Part shown: in pieces, positions 1-9,027 of the stretch
How the letters are laid out: every line of letters starts with the position of its first letter
Numbering within the stretch: position 1 is the stretch's first letter
From: G963664835 sp963664835
GTDB taxonomy: Bacteria > Chloroflexota > UBA6077 > FW602-bin22 > JBCLEL01
DNA length: 64,000 nt
Assembly: GCA_963664835.2 (NCBI GenBank)
Contig: CAXXUG010000009.1
Location: 1 to 64,000 of the forward strand
Direction: 5' to 3'
Position numbers and translations under genes: made by a program
Notes under the pieces: generated by a model
Told to the model about the DNA's origin: nothing
What the model saw: the letters and a program-made list of their open reading frames with translations, nothing else
Database searches by the model: none

Positions 1-1
1 T

Positions 2-775
2 GTCGAATGCCTGCTGATCGACATGGACGGCGTCCTCTACGTTGGCACCGAGGTCTTGCCCGGCGCCCGCGAGCTGTTCGAGCAACTCCATCTGCGCGGC
101 CTCAAGTACAGCATCGTCACCAACAACGCGACTCTGACGCCAGCCCAGTACGTCGAGAAGCTCGCCGGCATGGAAATACAGGTGCCGGAAAGCTCCGTTT
201 TCACGTCTTCGATGGCCACTTCGCTATACCTGCGGCGGATCGAGCCGGAGGGCGCGCCGGTGTACATCATCGGCGAGAGTGGTTTGCGCGACGCGTTGGC
301 CGACTCTGGGTTCTGGGTCGACGAGGCGCGGCCAAAATACGTCTGCGTTGGCCTCGACCGACAGCTGACTTACCAGAGTCTGGCGACCGCGACGCTGGCG
401 ATTCGGGCCGGCGCCGGCTTCATCGCCACCAATCCCGACACTACTCTGCCGACCGAACGCGGAATCGTTCCCGGCGTTGGATCGATTCTGGCGGCGCTGG
501 TTGCCGCGACCGGTGTCCGTCCCAGGGTGATCGGCAAGCCCCAACCAGACATGTTCGAGATGTGCGTGGATCGCCACCGAGTCTCCAAGGAGCGGACGTT
601 GGTCATCGGCGATCGCCTGGAGACCGATATAGCCGCCGGCGCGGCGGCCGGCCTCCCCACCGCGTTGGTGCTGACCGGCATCTCAAAACTACATGAAGTA
701 GCCGAGTCGCCGTACCAACCAGACCTGATCGTGGAAGATTTGTACGAGCTCAGTTCTCTGCTGGGCGGGGGTTGA
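2..775 (+). CDS. HAD-IIA family sugar-phosphatase-like hydrolase (5' partial)
   Basis: The frame is open from the window edge, so the true start lies upstream. The first visible residues contain the HAD nucleophile motif DMDGVLY (bases 20-40). A TNN motif II follows about 32 residues later, then a GKPQPD motif III and a VIGDRLETDI acidic motif IV near the C-terminus. The cap lying between motifs II and III is the class IIA arrangement of NagD/phosphoglycolate-phosphatase-like enzymes. The family removes phosphate from small sugar or nucleotide phosphates in the cytoplasm; the substrate cannot be read from sequence. The stop overlaps the next gene's TTG start by 4 bases, so the two are probably co-translated. 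Confidence 0.9.
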   Translation, partial: VECLLIDMDGVLYVGTEVLPGARELFEQLHLRGLKYSIVTNNATLTPAQYVEKLAGMEIQVPESSVFTSSMATSLYLRRIEPEGAPVYIIGESGLRDALADSGFWVDEARPKYVCVGLDRQLTYQSLATATLAIRAGAGFIATNPDTTLPTERGIVPGVGSILAALVAATGVRPRVIGKPQPDMFEMCVDRHRVSKERTLVIGDRLETDIAAGAAAGLPTALVLTGISKLHEVAESPYQPDLIVEDLYELSSLLGGG

Positions 776-1767
776 ACGCGTCGATGTTCAAGCGTTTGCT
801 CATCTCCCTCGCATTTGGCGTGCTGGTGATGCTAGGGGTATCGATTTACGGGGACCTGACCAGCGTACTCGCCGCCTTCCAGGCGTTTGACTGGCGATTG
901 GCGCCGGCGGCATTGGCGCTGACGCTGGTGAACTACGGGTTGCGCTACGTGAAGTGGCGGTACTATCTTGGCCTGATAGGCGCCGGCGACACCAACGACC
1001 GCGTCAGCGTTTTGACGTTTCTGTCAGGCCTGTCGATGGTCCTCACGCCGGCCAAGGTCGGCGAGTGGCTGAAGTCATACCTGCTGCGCGACCTGGCGGG
1101 AGTTCCAGTCTCCCGCAGCGCTCCGGTCGTGCTGGCCGAGCGCCTGACCGACGGCATCGCGATGGTCTTGCTCGCCGTAGCCGGCCTGATCGTCTATGAC
1201 GTCGGCCGAGAAATCGTCGCTGGAATCTCTTTGGTGCTCGTCGCGATATTGGTGGTCTCCCAGCACAAGGGTATGTCCGGGACGATAATCCGGATTCTGA
1301 TTCGTTTGCCCTGGCTGCGGAAAAAGGTCCGGGAACTGGAGAATCTCCGTGAGTCCAGCCGGCTGCTTTTTTCTATCAAGAGTCTTGCCGTCGCCATAGG
1401 TCTTGGGATCATCTCTTGGGGCGCCGAGTGCGTCGCGTTCTTCCTGATACTGGTTGGCTTGGGGTTGACCCCCAGTCCGGCCCTGGTCTTGCAGGCCACG
1501 TTCATTCTGGCCGTCGCCAACCTGGTTGGCGCGGTCTCGATGCTGCCCGGGGGACTTGCCGCCGCGGAAGGCAGTATCGCCGGCCTCCTGGTGTTGCTGA
1601 GGGTGACGGAAAGCGCGACGATCGCAGCGGCGGCCACGCTGCTGATCCGGCTCGCCACTCTGTGGTTCGGCGTCGCAGTGGGCGCGATAGCCCTGGTCCT
1701 CGTCGGTCGATTGACGCGCCTTTCAGCCCTTCCAACCGGACGCGGCGAGGCGACGACCGCCTCCTAG
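772..1767 (+). CDS. Lysylphosphatidylglycerol synthase TM-domain (UPF0104) flippase-like protein
   Basis: A 331-residue polytopic membrane protein with roughly eight hydrophobic segments. It has the family features of the LPG synthase transmembrane region: a PAKVGEWLKSYLL segment near residue 90 and the glycine-rich LPGGLAAAEGSIAGL stretch in the C-terminal third. The catalytic MprF-type lysyl-transfer domain is absent, so it is a stand-alone flippase-like module, probably moving a lipid or glycolipid across the membrane (inference). The TTG at 772 overlaps the HAD gene stop; ATG at 784 is an alternative start. Its stop overlaps the convergent ROK gene by 4 bases. Confidence 0.85.
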   Translation: MNASMFKRLLISLAFGVLVMLGVSIYGDLTSVLAAFQAFDWRLAPAALALTLVNYGLRYVKWRYYLGLIGAGDTNDRVSVLTFLSGLSMVLTPAKVGEWLKSYLLRDLAGVPVSRSAPVVLAERLTDGIAMVLLAVAGLIVYDVGREIVAGISLVLVAILVVSQHKGMSGTIIRILIRLPWLRKKVRELENLRESSRLLFSIKSLAVAIGLGIISWGAECVAFFLILVGLGLTPSPALVLQATFILAVANLVGAVSMLPGGLAAAEGSIAGLLVLLRVTESATIAAAATLLIRLATLWFGVAVGAIALVLVGRLTRLSALPTGRGEATTAS

Positions 1768-2762
1768 CCGGCTGCCCTTTCCAGGCCGGTGAATCCGATG
1801 GCCGCCGCGCCGTATAGGCAGACATCATCGCCGAGGGCGGCCGTTGCGATCCTGTAGCTGTCGCGAAATTGCGCCATTGTCCGTCTATCTATCTCGGCCT
1901 TCATCGGCTCGAAGATCAAGGCACCGGCGTTTGACACACCCCCGCCCACCACTATGATCTCAGGATCGAAAAGATGGATCATATTGGCCAGCGCGATTCC
2001 CAGCCACCGGCCGGCCTCGGCCAGGACCTCGATCGCCAGTTTGTCGCCATTCTGGGCTGCTGAGACTATCTGAGTGGTAGTGATTTCTGCGCTCGGATGT
2101 CCGGCCAGTGCCGTTTCGGCCCCTTGTCCAATGCGGTCGACGAAGCGCCTGGCGATGGCCGGGCCAGATGCCAGTGACTCGACGCACCCGCGGTTGCCGC
2201 AACCGCACAGGGGTCCGTCCGGGTCTACCACAATATGACCTATCTCACCACTGGAACCGTGGGCGCCCAGAAAAAGACGGTTGTCCGCGATAATTCCCCC
2301 ACCTACGCCAGTCGAGACGGTCACGTAGATGAGATGCCGAGCGCCGCGGCCGGCGCCGAACCTATGCTCGGCCAGGGCCGCCGCATTCGCGTCGTTGCTT
2401 ATGAACGCCGGCCAGCCCAGCCGTTCTTCCAGGATGTCCTTTAGTGGTACCTCGTTCCATCCCGGCAGATTCGGCGGTTGGAATACCACGCCGCGCCAAG
2501 GATCCAATGGGCCCGGCGCCGTAGTGGACAACGCCAATATTCGCCCCGCGCCGGCCCTTTCGATCGCCGATGCGAACTGGACGACCATCATTTCGATTAC
2601 TTCATCCGGCCCACGTTCGGCATTCGTTTCGGTTGAGTTCCGGTAGTGCAAATGACCGGTGCGATCGATCAACGCCGTGCGAAAATTTGTGCCGCCAAGG
2701 TCGCCGGCGACGACAAGATCGGAATCGCGAGGTCCAGTTGCGGGCGAACTGCCTTTACTCAT
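1764..2762 (-). CDS. ROK family sugar kinase / glucokinase
   Basis: ROK proteins phosphorylate glucose or related hexoses, or act as sugar-responsive regulators; no DNA-binding domain is present here, so a kinase is likely. The N-terminus carries the phosphate-binding DLGGTNFRTALID motif. The central region has the catalytic VSTGVGGGII and EIGHIVVDPDGP segments and the ROK zinc-binding signature CGCGNRGCVESLASG. The C-terminal VVGGGVSNAG segment completes the ATPase fold. ATG at 2762 is chosen over an in-frame TTG at 2777. Length (332 residues) is normal for the family. The gene is convergent with its left neighbour and stands alone. Confidence 0.92.
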   Translation of the reverse strand: MSKGSSPATGPRDSDLVVAGDLGGTNFRTALIDRTGHLHYRNSTETNAERGPDEVIEMMVVQFASAIERAGAGRILALSTTAPGPLDPWRGVVFQPPNLPGWNEVPLKDILEERLGWPAFISNDANAAALAEHRFGAGRGARHLIYVTVSTGVGGGIIADNRLFLGAHGSSGEIGHIVVDPDGPLCGCGNRGCVESLASGPAIARRFVDRIGQGAETALAGHPSAEITTTQIVSAAQNGDKLAIEVLAEAGRWLGIALANMIHLFDPEIIVVGGGVSNAGALIFEPMKAEIDRRTMAQFRDSYRIATAALGDDVCLYGAAAIGFTGLERAAG

Positions 2763-2970
2763 CTCAAGACCTGGCAATTAACGCCAATAGCACTAAATCG
2801 ACGTACATATTCGTGGCTGTGGCCGACCGAACGCAAGCGATACCGGCAGATGCGTCGGTTGATTTCAGGAAGATGGTAGCTCACGAAGATCGCCAAAGCC
2901 CCCAGGAAGTGCGCCTGAACCCGGGTTGCCGACAAAACAGGATTGCCTGCTGGTCTATGATTCGTTTGTG

Positions 2971-3954
2971 ATGATGGACTCAATCCAAGGCAATGTCAAT
3001 CCCGGTCCTGCCCAACGCAAAGGACGGCGTCCAATTGTCGTATTCATCATCGGAGCGACCGCATCTGGCAAGACCGAGTTGGCGGTCCAGCTCGCCGGCC
3101 GTTTTGCCATAGAAGTGGTCTCGGCCGACTCCCGACAGGTGTACCGCCGGCTGGACATCGCGACGGCGAAGCCGGACCCCCGCCAGCAAAGGGCGGTCAG
3201 GCACTGGCTGATCGACATAATAGAGCCAAGCGAGGATTACAACGTAGCGTTCTACCAGCGAGCGGCGAACGAGCGTATCCGAAACATCCGAGCCGAGGAC
3301 AAGATTCCGTTTGTTGTAGGCGGCTCTGGGATGTACCTGCGGGCACTCGTGGAAGGCTACGAGTTTCCTTCGGTCCCGCCCCAATCGTCCTTGCGCTTGG
3401 AGCTCGAGCAACGGGCCCGAGAGCTGGGAGCTCCGGCCCTACATCGTGAGCTCGCCGAGGTCGATCCGGAGGCGGCTAAGGCGATCCATCCTCACAACCT
3501 GCGCAGGATCATTCGCGCTCTCGAGGTTTACCGGACCACCGGCCGGCCGTTCAGCGAACTCGCCCGGACGACAGGCCCGGAATTCTTGCCCTTGCTGATA
3601 GGCATCCACTTCGACCGCGATGCGCTCTATCGGAGGATCGATCTCCGAGTTGACCGCCAGGTGGAAGCCGGCCTGGCGGACGAGACGCGACGGCTCCTCC
3701 AGGAGGGGATCGACTTACAGCGCCCGGCGTTTTCGAGCCTGGGATACCGCGAGATTGCCGATCACCTGCGTGGCGATTGCTCGCTGGAGGAAGCGGTGCA
3801 GAGAATCAAGTTCGCCATCCACCGATACGCCCGGCAGCAGTTGACCTGGTTTCGACGCTGGAAGGGGGACGTGACCTGGCTGGCCGGCGACGATCCCGAG
3901 TTGGTGCCGAAGGCGGCGTCGTTGATCGAGCGGGCGGTCGCGACCGACGACTGA
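2971..3954 (+). CDS. miaA: tRNA dimethylallyltransferase
   Basis: MiaA adds an isopentenyl group to A37 of tRNAs reading codons that start with U. Visible motifs are the P-loop GATASGKTELAV near the N-terminus, DSRQVYRRLDIATAKP just after it, VGGSGMYLRAL, RRIIRALEVYRTTGRPFS and the late SLGYREI segment, all in family order. ATG 2971 gives about 327 residues; the frame also has a start at 2926, but the extra residues do not resemble the family. It heads a run with NUDIX, dapF and hflX; miaA and hflX are often close in bacteria. Confidence 0.96.
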   Translation: MMDSIQGNVNPGPAQRKGRRPIVVFIIGATASGKTELAVQLAGRFAIEVVSADSRQVYRRLDIATAKPDPRQQRAVRHWLIDIIEPSEDYNVAFYQRAANERIRNIRAEDKIPFVVGGSGMYLRALVEGYEFPSVPPQSSLRLELEQRARELGAPALHRELAEVDPEAAKAIHPHNLRRIIRALEVYRTTGRPFSELARTTGPEFLPLLIGIHFDRDALYRRIDLRVDRQVEAGLADETRRLLQEGIDLQRPAFSSLGYREIADHLRGDCSLEEAVQRIKFAIHRYARQQLTWFRRWKGDVTWLAGDDPELVPKAASLIERAVATDD

Positions 3955-4034
3955 TCGCCGGCGATGCCTGCTCGGCGCTCGACTGGCCCGCCTCCGCCTG
4001 GATGGTCTACGATCTACTCGGAAGGAAACTGCCT

Positions 4035-4478
4035 ATGGTGGTCAGGATGAAGGCCTTTGCCTATATTACGAACCGCCGGCGACTCCTGGTCTTCGAGCAT
4101 CCGGACCATCCAGATGCAGGCATACAGGTGCCGGCCGGCACCATCGAACCGGGCGAAGATCCGGCCGACGCGATATTGAGGGAGGCGCGCGAAGAGACCG
4201 GATTGGCCGGCCTGGAGTTGGCAGCATTCCTGGGAGAGTGCGAGTACGATATGTCGGACTTCGGAACAAACGAGATCCATCGCCGGTATTTCTACCATCT
4301 GCTGAGCGATGAGGTGGGTCCTGACGAATGGGTACATTTCGAAACGAGCCCCAGTGGAGGAGATGATCAGAGCCCGTTCAGGTTTCGCCTCTATTGGGTA
4401 CAATTTCCTGGTGGCGTTCCGAAACTTGTTGCCGGCCACGGGCAGATGTTAGATAAGCTCTCAGAAGCCTTGGCATGA
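4035..4478 (+). CDS. NUDIX hydrolase
   Basis: NUDIX enzymes cleave nucleoside diphosphates linked to another moiety. The Nudix box is complete: a Gly in GTIEPGEDP, then the REAREETGL core, with the expected spacing, around residues 35-57. ATG 4035 is preferred because AAGGA lies about 8 bases upstream; ATG 4002 in the same frame would add 11 residues. The protein is about 147 residues with no second domain. It lies between miaA and dapF in one direction and is probably co-transcribed with them. The substrate is unknown. Confidence 0.88.
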   Translation: MVVRMKAFAYITNRRRLLVFEHPDHPDAGIQVPAGTIEPGEDPADAILREAREETGLAGLELAAFLGECEYDMSDFGTNEIHRRYFYHLLSDEVGPDEWVHFETSPSGGDDQSPFRFRLYWVQFPGGVPKLVAGHGQMLDKLSEALA

Positions 4479-4545
4479 GCCGGCGTGGGTTAGCAAAAGT
4501 TAGCTGGCTTCTCCTGGCATTCGGATAGATCGGAGGAATTTAGGT

Positions 4546-5433
4546 ATGGCGAGTAAAGCCTTGAAATTCTGGAAGTATCACGGCATCGGCAACGATTTCG
4601 TCCTGATCGATGCCCGCGAACTTAACGACATAGATTGGCCTGCTCTTTCGACACAAATGTGCGACCGGCATTTCGGCGTTGGCGCAGATGGATTGCTGCT
4701 GCTGCTGCCGTCAGAGGCCGCTCCATTTTCGATGGGAATGTACAACCCGGACGGCTCCGAAGCGCAGATGTGCGGGAACGGGATCAGGGGATTCGCCAAG
4801 CATCTAGTCGATCAGTCGCTCGTCTCCGGCGATGAAATGACTGTTGAGACCGGCGCCGGCGTGTTGGGGCTCAGACTCCAGCATGACCGCGACGGAAGGA
4901 CCGACGTCACGGTGGGCATGGGCGAACCGATCACCGCTGGCCGCCGGATTCCGGTAGACAGTGACCGCGACCCGGTTTTGCGAGAGACGATCGAAGGCGA
5001 GTTCGGCTCCTTGAGCCTGACATGTGTCTCGATGGGCAACCCACACGCCGTTCACTTCATCGACCGCGATCCCGAGGGCTACGATCTCGTGAACATCGGG
5101 CCGCAGGTCGAAAACCATCCATTCTTCCCCGAGAGAGTGAACTTCGAGGTTGCCCAGGTGCTTGACCGCACAAGAATCAAGATGAGGGTGTGGGAACGCG
5201 GAGCCGGCCTTACCCTGGCTTGCGGCACCGGCGCCTGCGCGACCCTCGTGGCCGCCAGGTTGGAAGGTCTGGTTGACTCGAAAGCCACCATCGGACTGCC
5301 GGGCGGTGATCTGTTGGTTCACTGGGACGACGGACAGGTCTGGATGACCGGCCCGGCCGAGCTAGTCTTTGTCGGCGAGTGGTCTGCGCCCATTCCCACC
5401 CGTGAACCAGTCGGGTCTGCGTTTGAGGGCTAA
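4546..5433 (+). CDS. dapF: Diaminopimelate epimerase
   Basis: DapF interconverts LL- and meso-diaminopimelate for lysine and peptidoglycan synthesis. Both catalytic cysteines are visible: MCGNGIRGFAKHL near residue 76 and ACGTGACATLVAA near residue 226. The N-terminal KYHGIGNDFVLID and the MGNPHAVHF segment are also typical. GGAGG sits nine bases before ATG 4546, supporting the start. Length (295 residues) is slightly above the usual 275-280. The end overlaps the beginning of hflX, suggesting translational coupling. Confidence 0.97.
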   Translation: MASKALKFWKYHGIGNDFVLIDARELNDIDWPALSTQMCDRHFGVGADGLLLLLPSEAAPFSMGMYNPDGSEAQMCGNGIRGFAKHLVDQSLVSGDEMTVETGAGVLGLRLQHDRDGRTDVTVGMGEPITAGRRIPVDSDRDPVLRETIEGEFGSLSLTCVSMGNPHAVHFIDRDPEGYDLVNIGPQVENHPFFPERVNFEVAQVLDRTRIKMRVWERGAGLTLACGTGACATLVAARLEGLVDSKATIGLPGGDLLVHWDDGQVWMTGPAELVFVGEWSAPIPTREPVGSAFEG

Positions 5434-6790
5434 GAGCGGTAAACGGGACCAAGGCACTTTCTCGCCGCCGCCGGAGATCGATACCGAAAACTATTTCGCC
5501 GAAAGGTCGATCGACTCCGCCGATCCCCCGAGAAGCGTGGCCCTGGTTGGAGTAACCGTCGAGGGCGACCCCGAGATTCGTCCGGTCGAGAGCTCGCTGG
5601 ACGAGTTGGCCCAGCTCAGCGCCAGCGCCGGCTACGAGGTTGCCGGTAGGTTCCAGCAACGCCTCAGGCGCGTCAATCCGGCGTTCCTGATAGGCAAAGG
5701 CAAAGTTGCCGAGGTGAGCGACGGTCGCGCCGCCGCCGGCTACGACACGGTCATCTTCGACTCCGACCTGACTCCCAACCAGCAGTCGAACCTCGAACGG
5801 GCGACCCACTGCCAGGTCATGGACCGCAGCGCCCTGATCCTGGTCATATTCGGCCAACGCGCCCGGACCTACGAGGGACGATTGCAGGTGGAGCTAGCCC
5901 AGATGGAGTATCTGCTGCCCCGTTTGGCCGGCCGTTGGACCCACCTTAGCCGGCAGTTCGGCCGGGCCGGCATGCGCGGCGGCCCCGGCGAGACCCAGAT
6001 CGAGGTCGACCGTCGTATCGCTCGCCGCCGAATCTCCGAGATTAAGCGGCAGATCGAACGAGTCAGGCGCCATCGTTCCCTGCACCGGCAACGGCGCGAA
6101 TCTACCGGCGTCCCCCAGGTCGCGCTGGTCGGCTATACCAACGCCGGCAAGTCGACTCTGCTAAACCGCCTGACCGGCGCGGATGTGACAGTCGCGAACC
6201 AACTGTTCTCCACTTTGGATCCAACCACCCGCCAGTTCGCGCTTGGAGCAGGCCTCGAGCTGCTGCTCAGCGACACCGTCGGCTTTATCCACGATCTTCC
6301 GCCGGCGTTGATCGCCGCGTTCCGCGCCACGCTCGAAGAGTTGGAGTCTGCCGACCTGATCCTGCAAGTCGTAGACGTCTCGGACCCACAGGCGGAGATG
6401 CATCTTGAGACAGTTTCCAAGACGCTCGAGGAGTTGGATCTGTCGGAAACCCCCATCGTGACCGCATTGAACAAGGTGGACAAGCTCGGTGATCCACGAG
6501 CCGTGGGACAACCGGACGGCGATAGTCGAAACGGCATCCTGTCGGCTTCGCCTGAAGGCGTATTGGTATCGGCCGTAAGTGGCTACGGCATTGACGAACT
6601 AAAGAACCGAATCGAGCGCGTATTAGGGAGCGGTTGGCCGCGTGTCGCCCTGAGGGTACCAGTTCACGCCGAGCACTTGGCCTGGGAATTCACCCGCCGA
6701 GCCGCGGAAGCTACAATCGAACGCGAACACGATGAGATTCATCTGCGAGGCCGGCTGGCCGCTCGATATTTGCCTCGTTTCCGCACGTGA
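5402..6790 (+). CDS. hflX: GTPase HflX
   Basis: HflX is a ribosome-associated GTPase that splits stalled or heat-damaged ribosomes. The N-terminal HflX domain shows GKGKVAEV and the RAGMRGGPGETQIEVDRR region, followed by an Arg-rich helical linker. The G domain has G1 GYTNAGKSTLLNRL, G3 DTVGFIHDLP and G4 NKVD. No ATG exists near the N-terminus; GTG 5402 is my choice and TTG 5369 is possible, both overlapping dapF. The protein ends shortly after the G domain in a C-terminal tail, as in other bacterial HflX. Confidence 0.94.
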   Translation: MNQSGLRLRAKSGKRDQGTFSPPPEIDTENYFAERSIDSADPPRSVALVGVTVEGDPEIRPVESSLDELAQLSASAGYEVAGRFQQRLRRVNPAFLIGKGKVAEVSDGRAAAGYDTVIFDSDLTPNQQSNLERATHCQVMDRSALILVIFGQRARTYEGRLQVELAQMEYLLPRLAGRWTHLSRQFGRAGMRGGPGETQIEVDRRIARRRISEIKRQIERVRRHRSLHRQRRESTGVPQVALVGYTNAGKSTLLNRLTGADVTVANQLFSTLDPTTRQFALGAGLELLLSDTVGFIHDLPPALIAAFRATLEELESADLILQVVDVSDPQAEMHLETVSKTLEELDLSETPIVTALNKVDKLGDPRAVGQPDGDSRNGILSASPEGVLVSAVSGYGIDELKNRIERVLGSGWPRVALRVPVHAEHLAWEFTRRAAEATIEREHDEIHLRGRLAARYLPRFRT

Positions 6791-6795
6791 GAAAC

Positions 6796-6819
6796 TTTAT
6801 AAGCTTTTCAGCTTATAAA
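6796..6819. promoter_or_regulatory. Perfect inverted repeat, candidate operator
   Basis: TTTATAAGC (6796-6804) and GCTTATAAA (6811-6819) are perfect reverse complements separated by TTTTCA. The site is very AT-rich against a high-GC background and ends 10 bases before a good -35 box. No U-tract follows, so a repressor or activator site fits better than a terminator. The SufR-like regulator at 7307 is an obvious candidate to bind it (inference). Confidence 0.6.
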
Positions 6820-6829
6820 TATTACAAAA

Positions 6830-6859
6830 TTGACAAATACCCTAATCTGGACTTAAAAT
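6830..6859 (+). promoter_or_regulatory. Sigma-70-type promoter for the zinc-ribbon/SufR-like pair
   Basis: TTGACA at 6830-6835 and TAAAAT at 6854-6859 are separated by 18 bases. The -35 is perfect and the -10 matches five of six positions. Transcription would start near 6866, about 75 bases before the ATG at 6942. The inverted repeat just upstream suggests regulated expression. Confidence 0.6.
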
Positions 6860-6941
6860 CAGGTTGGCAACGAGGCCTATCTATGACGTTAGCAGAGTCT
6901 GAAACGACGCCATCATACTGCAGACTCAATGGAGGTCGGCA

Positions 6942-7256
6942 ATGCAGGTAGCCATCGATGTCAAGTGCTATCACTGCGGCCACTTGACCGGCGAATTTGT
7001 TGGAGATTCATCTGTCCCGCTGGCGCAACGTACGTTCAAGCCCAGCGATCGATGCAAGGAAGCCATACAGGGCGGCGACCGCATACGTTGCTGTCGCTGT
7101 GGAGGACCCGTTTTTCTCGACGATATCCGGCCAATCCGGACCTATCCGGTCTGGGATCCCAAGCTTCATCCGGCCAGGCCGGGCCGGCCGCGAAAGCACC
7201 CGAGGCCGGAGAAGAAAGAGGAAGACATGGCGGCTAGCTCAGGTTCGGTTCGCTAA
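6942..7256 (+). CDS. Small zinc-ribbon protein of unknown function
   Basis: A 104-residue protein with two knuckles, CYHCG near residue 9 and CCRCGG near residue 50, the usual layout of a structural zinc ribbon. The C-terminus is basic and rich in Pro, Arg and Lys. GGAGG lies eight bases before ATG 6942, supporting the start. It lies 50 bases upstream of a SufR-like regulator in the same direction and shares the promoter at 6830. I do not recognise a named family; a nucleic-acid-binding or Fe-S-related accessory role is only inference. Confidence 0.7.
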   Translation: MQVAIDVKCYHCGHLTGEFVGDSSVPLAQRTFKPSDRCKEAIQGGDRIRCCRCGGPVFLDDIRPIRTYPVWDPKLHPARPGRPRKHPRPEKKEEDMAASSGSVR

Positions 7257-7306
7257 CCGAGCAGTTGAGATCGTCCAAACGACCTGACGGGAGATTGTAA
7301 GCAGGA

Positions 7307-7963
7307 ATGCAGCGGACCAGACGCCATATATTGGATTTGCTCAAACGTAAGGGCAAAGCCACGGTTGAAGAGCTGGCCAACGAGACCGGCCTCGTCCCTA
7401 TGACGGTTCGCGCGCACCTTGGCGTCCTGGAGAAAGATAGGCTCGTCAGGTGCGCGGAGCGCAGGGCCAAGATCGGAAGACCGCACTTCGTTTACTCGCT
7501 AACCGAAGAGTCGGTCCGACACTTTCCCCAGTCCTACGACCTTATGGCCAACAGATTGATCGATGCGGCCGTGGCTATCGGTGGGGACAGCTGTACCAGC
7601 AGGCTCGCGAATCAGATCGGTGAGATCTGGGCCCGTGAGCGCGGGACAGCCACCGCCGGCCTGCCGTTAGCGGACCGAGTCAAAAAGGTCACCGAGTTCC
7701 GGAACGAGGAAGGCGCCCTTGCCGATTTCTCCGAGGTGGATGACGGCTATCTGATTCGACAGTGCCATTGTCCAACCCTGGGGTGCGCCAAGAAATATCC
7801 CGACGTAGTGTGTGCCGCCGAAGCAATCTATCTCGGCAAGCTGATCGGTGTGCCGGTCGAGCGACAGGAGTGGGTCCTCGACGGCGGATCTTGCTGCTCT
7901 TTCTTGGTACGCACAAAAGGAAATCCGAAGCCAGTCAAGGGCGAATCCCCGGCCCTGAACTGA
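7307..7963 (+). CDS. SufR-like winged-helix transcriptional regulator
   Basis: The first 70 residues form a DeoR/ArsR-type winged helix (RRHILDLLKRKG, then VEELANETGLVPMTVRAHL). The C-terminal third has a cysteine pattern typical of SufR-family Fe-S sensors: CHCPTLGCAKK, then VVCAAEAIYLGKLIGV, then GGSCCSF. SufR proteins bind a cluster and repress Fe-S assembly operons. No suf genes are visible in the window, so the target set is unknown. It probably binds the inverted repeat at 6796-6819 (inference). Length (218 residues) is normal for the family. Confidence 0.8.
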   Translation: MQRTRRHILDLLKRKGKATVEELANETGLVPMTVRAHLGVLEKDRLVRCAERRAKIGRPHFVYSLTEESVRHFPQSYDLMANRLIDAAVAIGGDSCTSRLANQIGEIWARERGTATAGLPLADRVKKVTEFRNEEGALADFSEVDDGYLIRQCHCPTLGCAKKYPDVVCAAEAIYLGKLIGVPVERQEWVLDGGSCCSFLVRTKGNPKPVKGESPALN

Positions 7964-8002
7964 GCCTCCCGCTTCTCACCACCCGTCCCTCGTTTTAGCG
8001 AC

Positions 8003-8980
8003 TCAATGTTCTCTAGCAAGTTGACGCCCTAGTAGCTTTGCGCTGGCGTAGAGGGCTCTGGTGTGAGGCGTAGGGACCCCGAGCATCTCTCCCAACTCCA
8101 ACACCACCCCAACCACGTTGTCCAGCTCCATCGGCCGGCCCGCCACCACATCCTGGAGCATCGAGGTCTTGTGCTGTCCAACCTTTTCAGCCCCGGCGAT
8201 GCGCTGATCGATCGTGATCGGAATATTCACGCCCAACGCCTCAGCCACCGCATACGTTTCAGCCATCGCCAGCCGGGCAAGCGTTCGTCCATCTTCGTCG
8301 CTTGCGATCTCCAACAGTGTTGCTCCGGTGAGAGCGCTGATCGGATTGAATGCGGCATTGCCGGCCAGCTTTACCCAAATGTCGTGTCGAATGTCCCGAC
8401 GTATGGGGCATCTGAATCCGGCCGCACCAAGTGCCCTTGAGAGACGCTTGCATCGCTCGCTCCGGGTTCCATCCGGCTCTCCTATGGAAAGACGGTCACC
8501 TTCGACGTGCTGTATGACTCCAGGCTCGACGATCAGTGTTGCCGGATAGACAACGCAGCCGATCACGCTGTTCGGATCGATGGACCTACCTATCACTCCA
8601 CCAGGGTCGGTCATTTCGAGATTGGTCCCGTTCCAAGGTCCCTCTAGCCGCTGAAAGTACCACCAGGGCATGCCGTTCTGCGTTGAGACGACCGCAGTAT
8701 CCGGGCCGATCATAGGTGCCAGACGCGGTGCCAGCTCGGTGAGGCTGTGGGCCTTCACGGTCAGGATGACGTAGTCAAATACGCCGGCCTCGCTCCAGTC
8801 GTCAGTCGCCGGCGGATGGGCCATGAAGTCGCCGTCCGGGCTGAGAACGCGCACTCCGTGGGTCTTCATGGCCCGCAGATGCGGGCCCCGGGCGATCAGC
8901 AGGACCTCTTGGCCGGCCCTGGCCAGCTTTGCGCCGATGTAGGCGCCTATGGCTCCGGCGCCGATGATGGCGACTCTCAT
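8003..8980 (-). CDS. panE: 2-dehydropantoate 2-reductase (ketopantoate reductase)
   Basis: PanE uses NADPH to make pantoate for coenzyme A. The N-terminal Rossmann motif is VAIIGAGAIGAYIGAKLA. The C-terminal domain carries VKLAGNAAFNPISALTGAT, where the Lys and Asn are catalytic in the family, and a final substrate-binding region containing ELDNVVG. ATG 8980 is preferred to an in-frame TTG at 8995. The gene follows an acyl-CoA synthetase on the same strand after a short gap, so the two probably form an operon. The fold is also used by related reductases, so the exact substrate is likely but not proven. Confidence 0.88.
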   Translation of the reverse strand: MRVAIIGAGAIGAYIGAKLARAGQEVLLIARGPHLRAMKTHGVRVLSPDGDFMAHPPATDDWSEAGVFDYVILTVKAHSLTELAPRLAPMIGPDTAVVSTQNGMPWWYFQRLEGPWNGTNLEMTDPGGVIGRSIDPNSVIGCVVYPATLIVEPGVIQHVEGDRLSIGEPDGTRSERCKRLSRALGAAGFRCPIRRDIRHDIWVKLAGNAAFNPISALTGATLLEIASDEDGRTLARLAMAETYAVAEALGVNIPITIDQRIAGAEKVGQHKTSMLQDVVAGRPMELDNVVGVVLELGEMLGVPTPHTRALYASAKLLGRQLAREH

Positions 8981-9027
8981 GGATGCGTCCTGCAACAGGA
9001 GATTGACCGCGCCACGATGCTAAAGGC

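Noticed and set aside
6796..6819. Rho-independent terminator after hflX
   Set aside because: The stem is AT-rich and not followed by a U-tract; its place next to a promoter fits an operator better.
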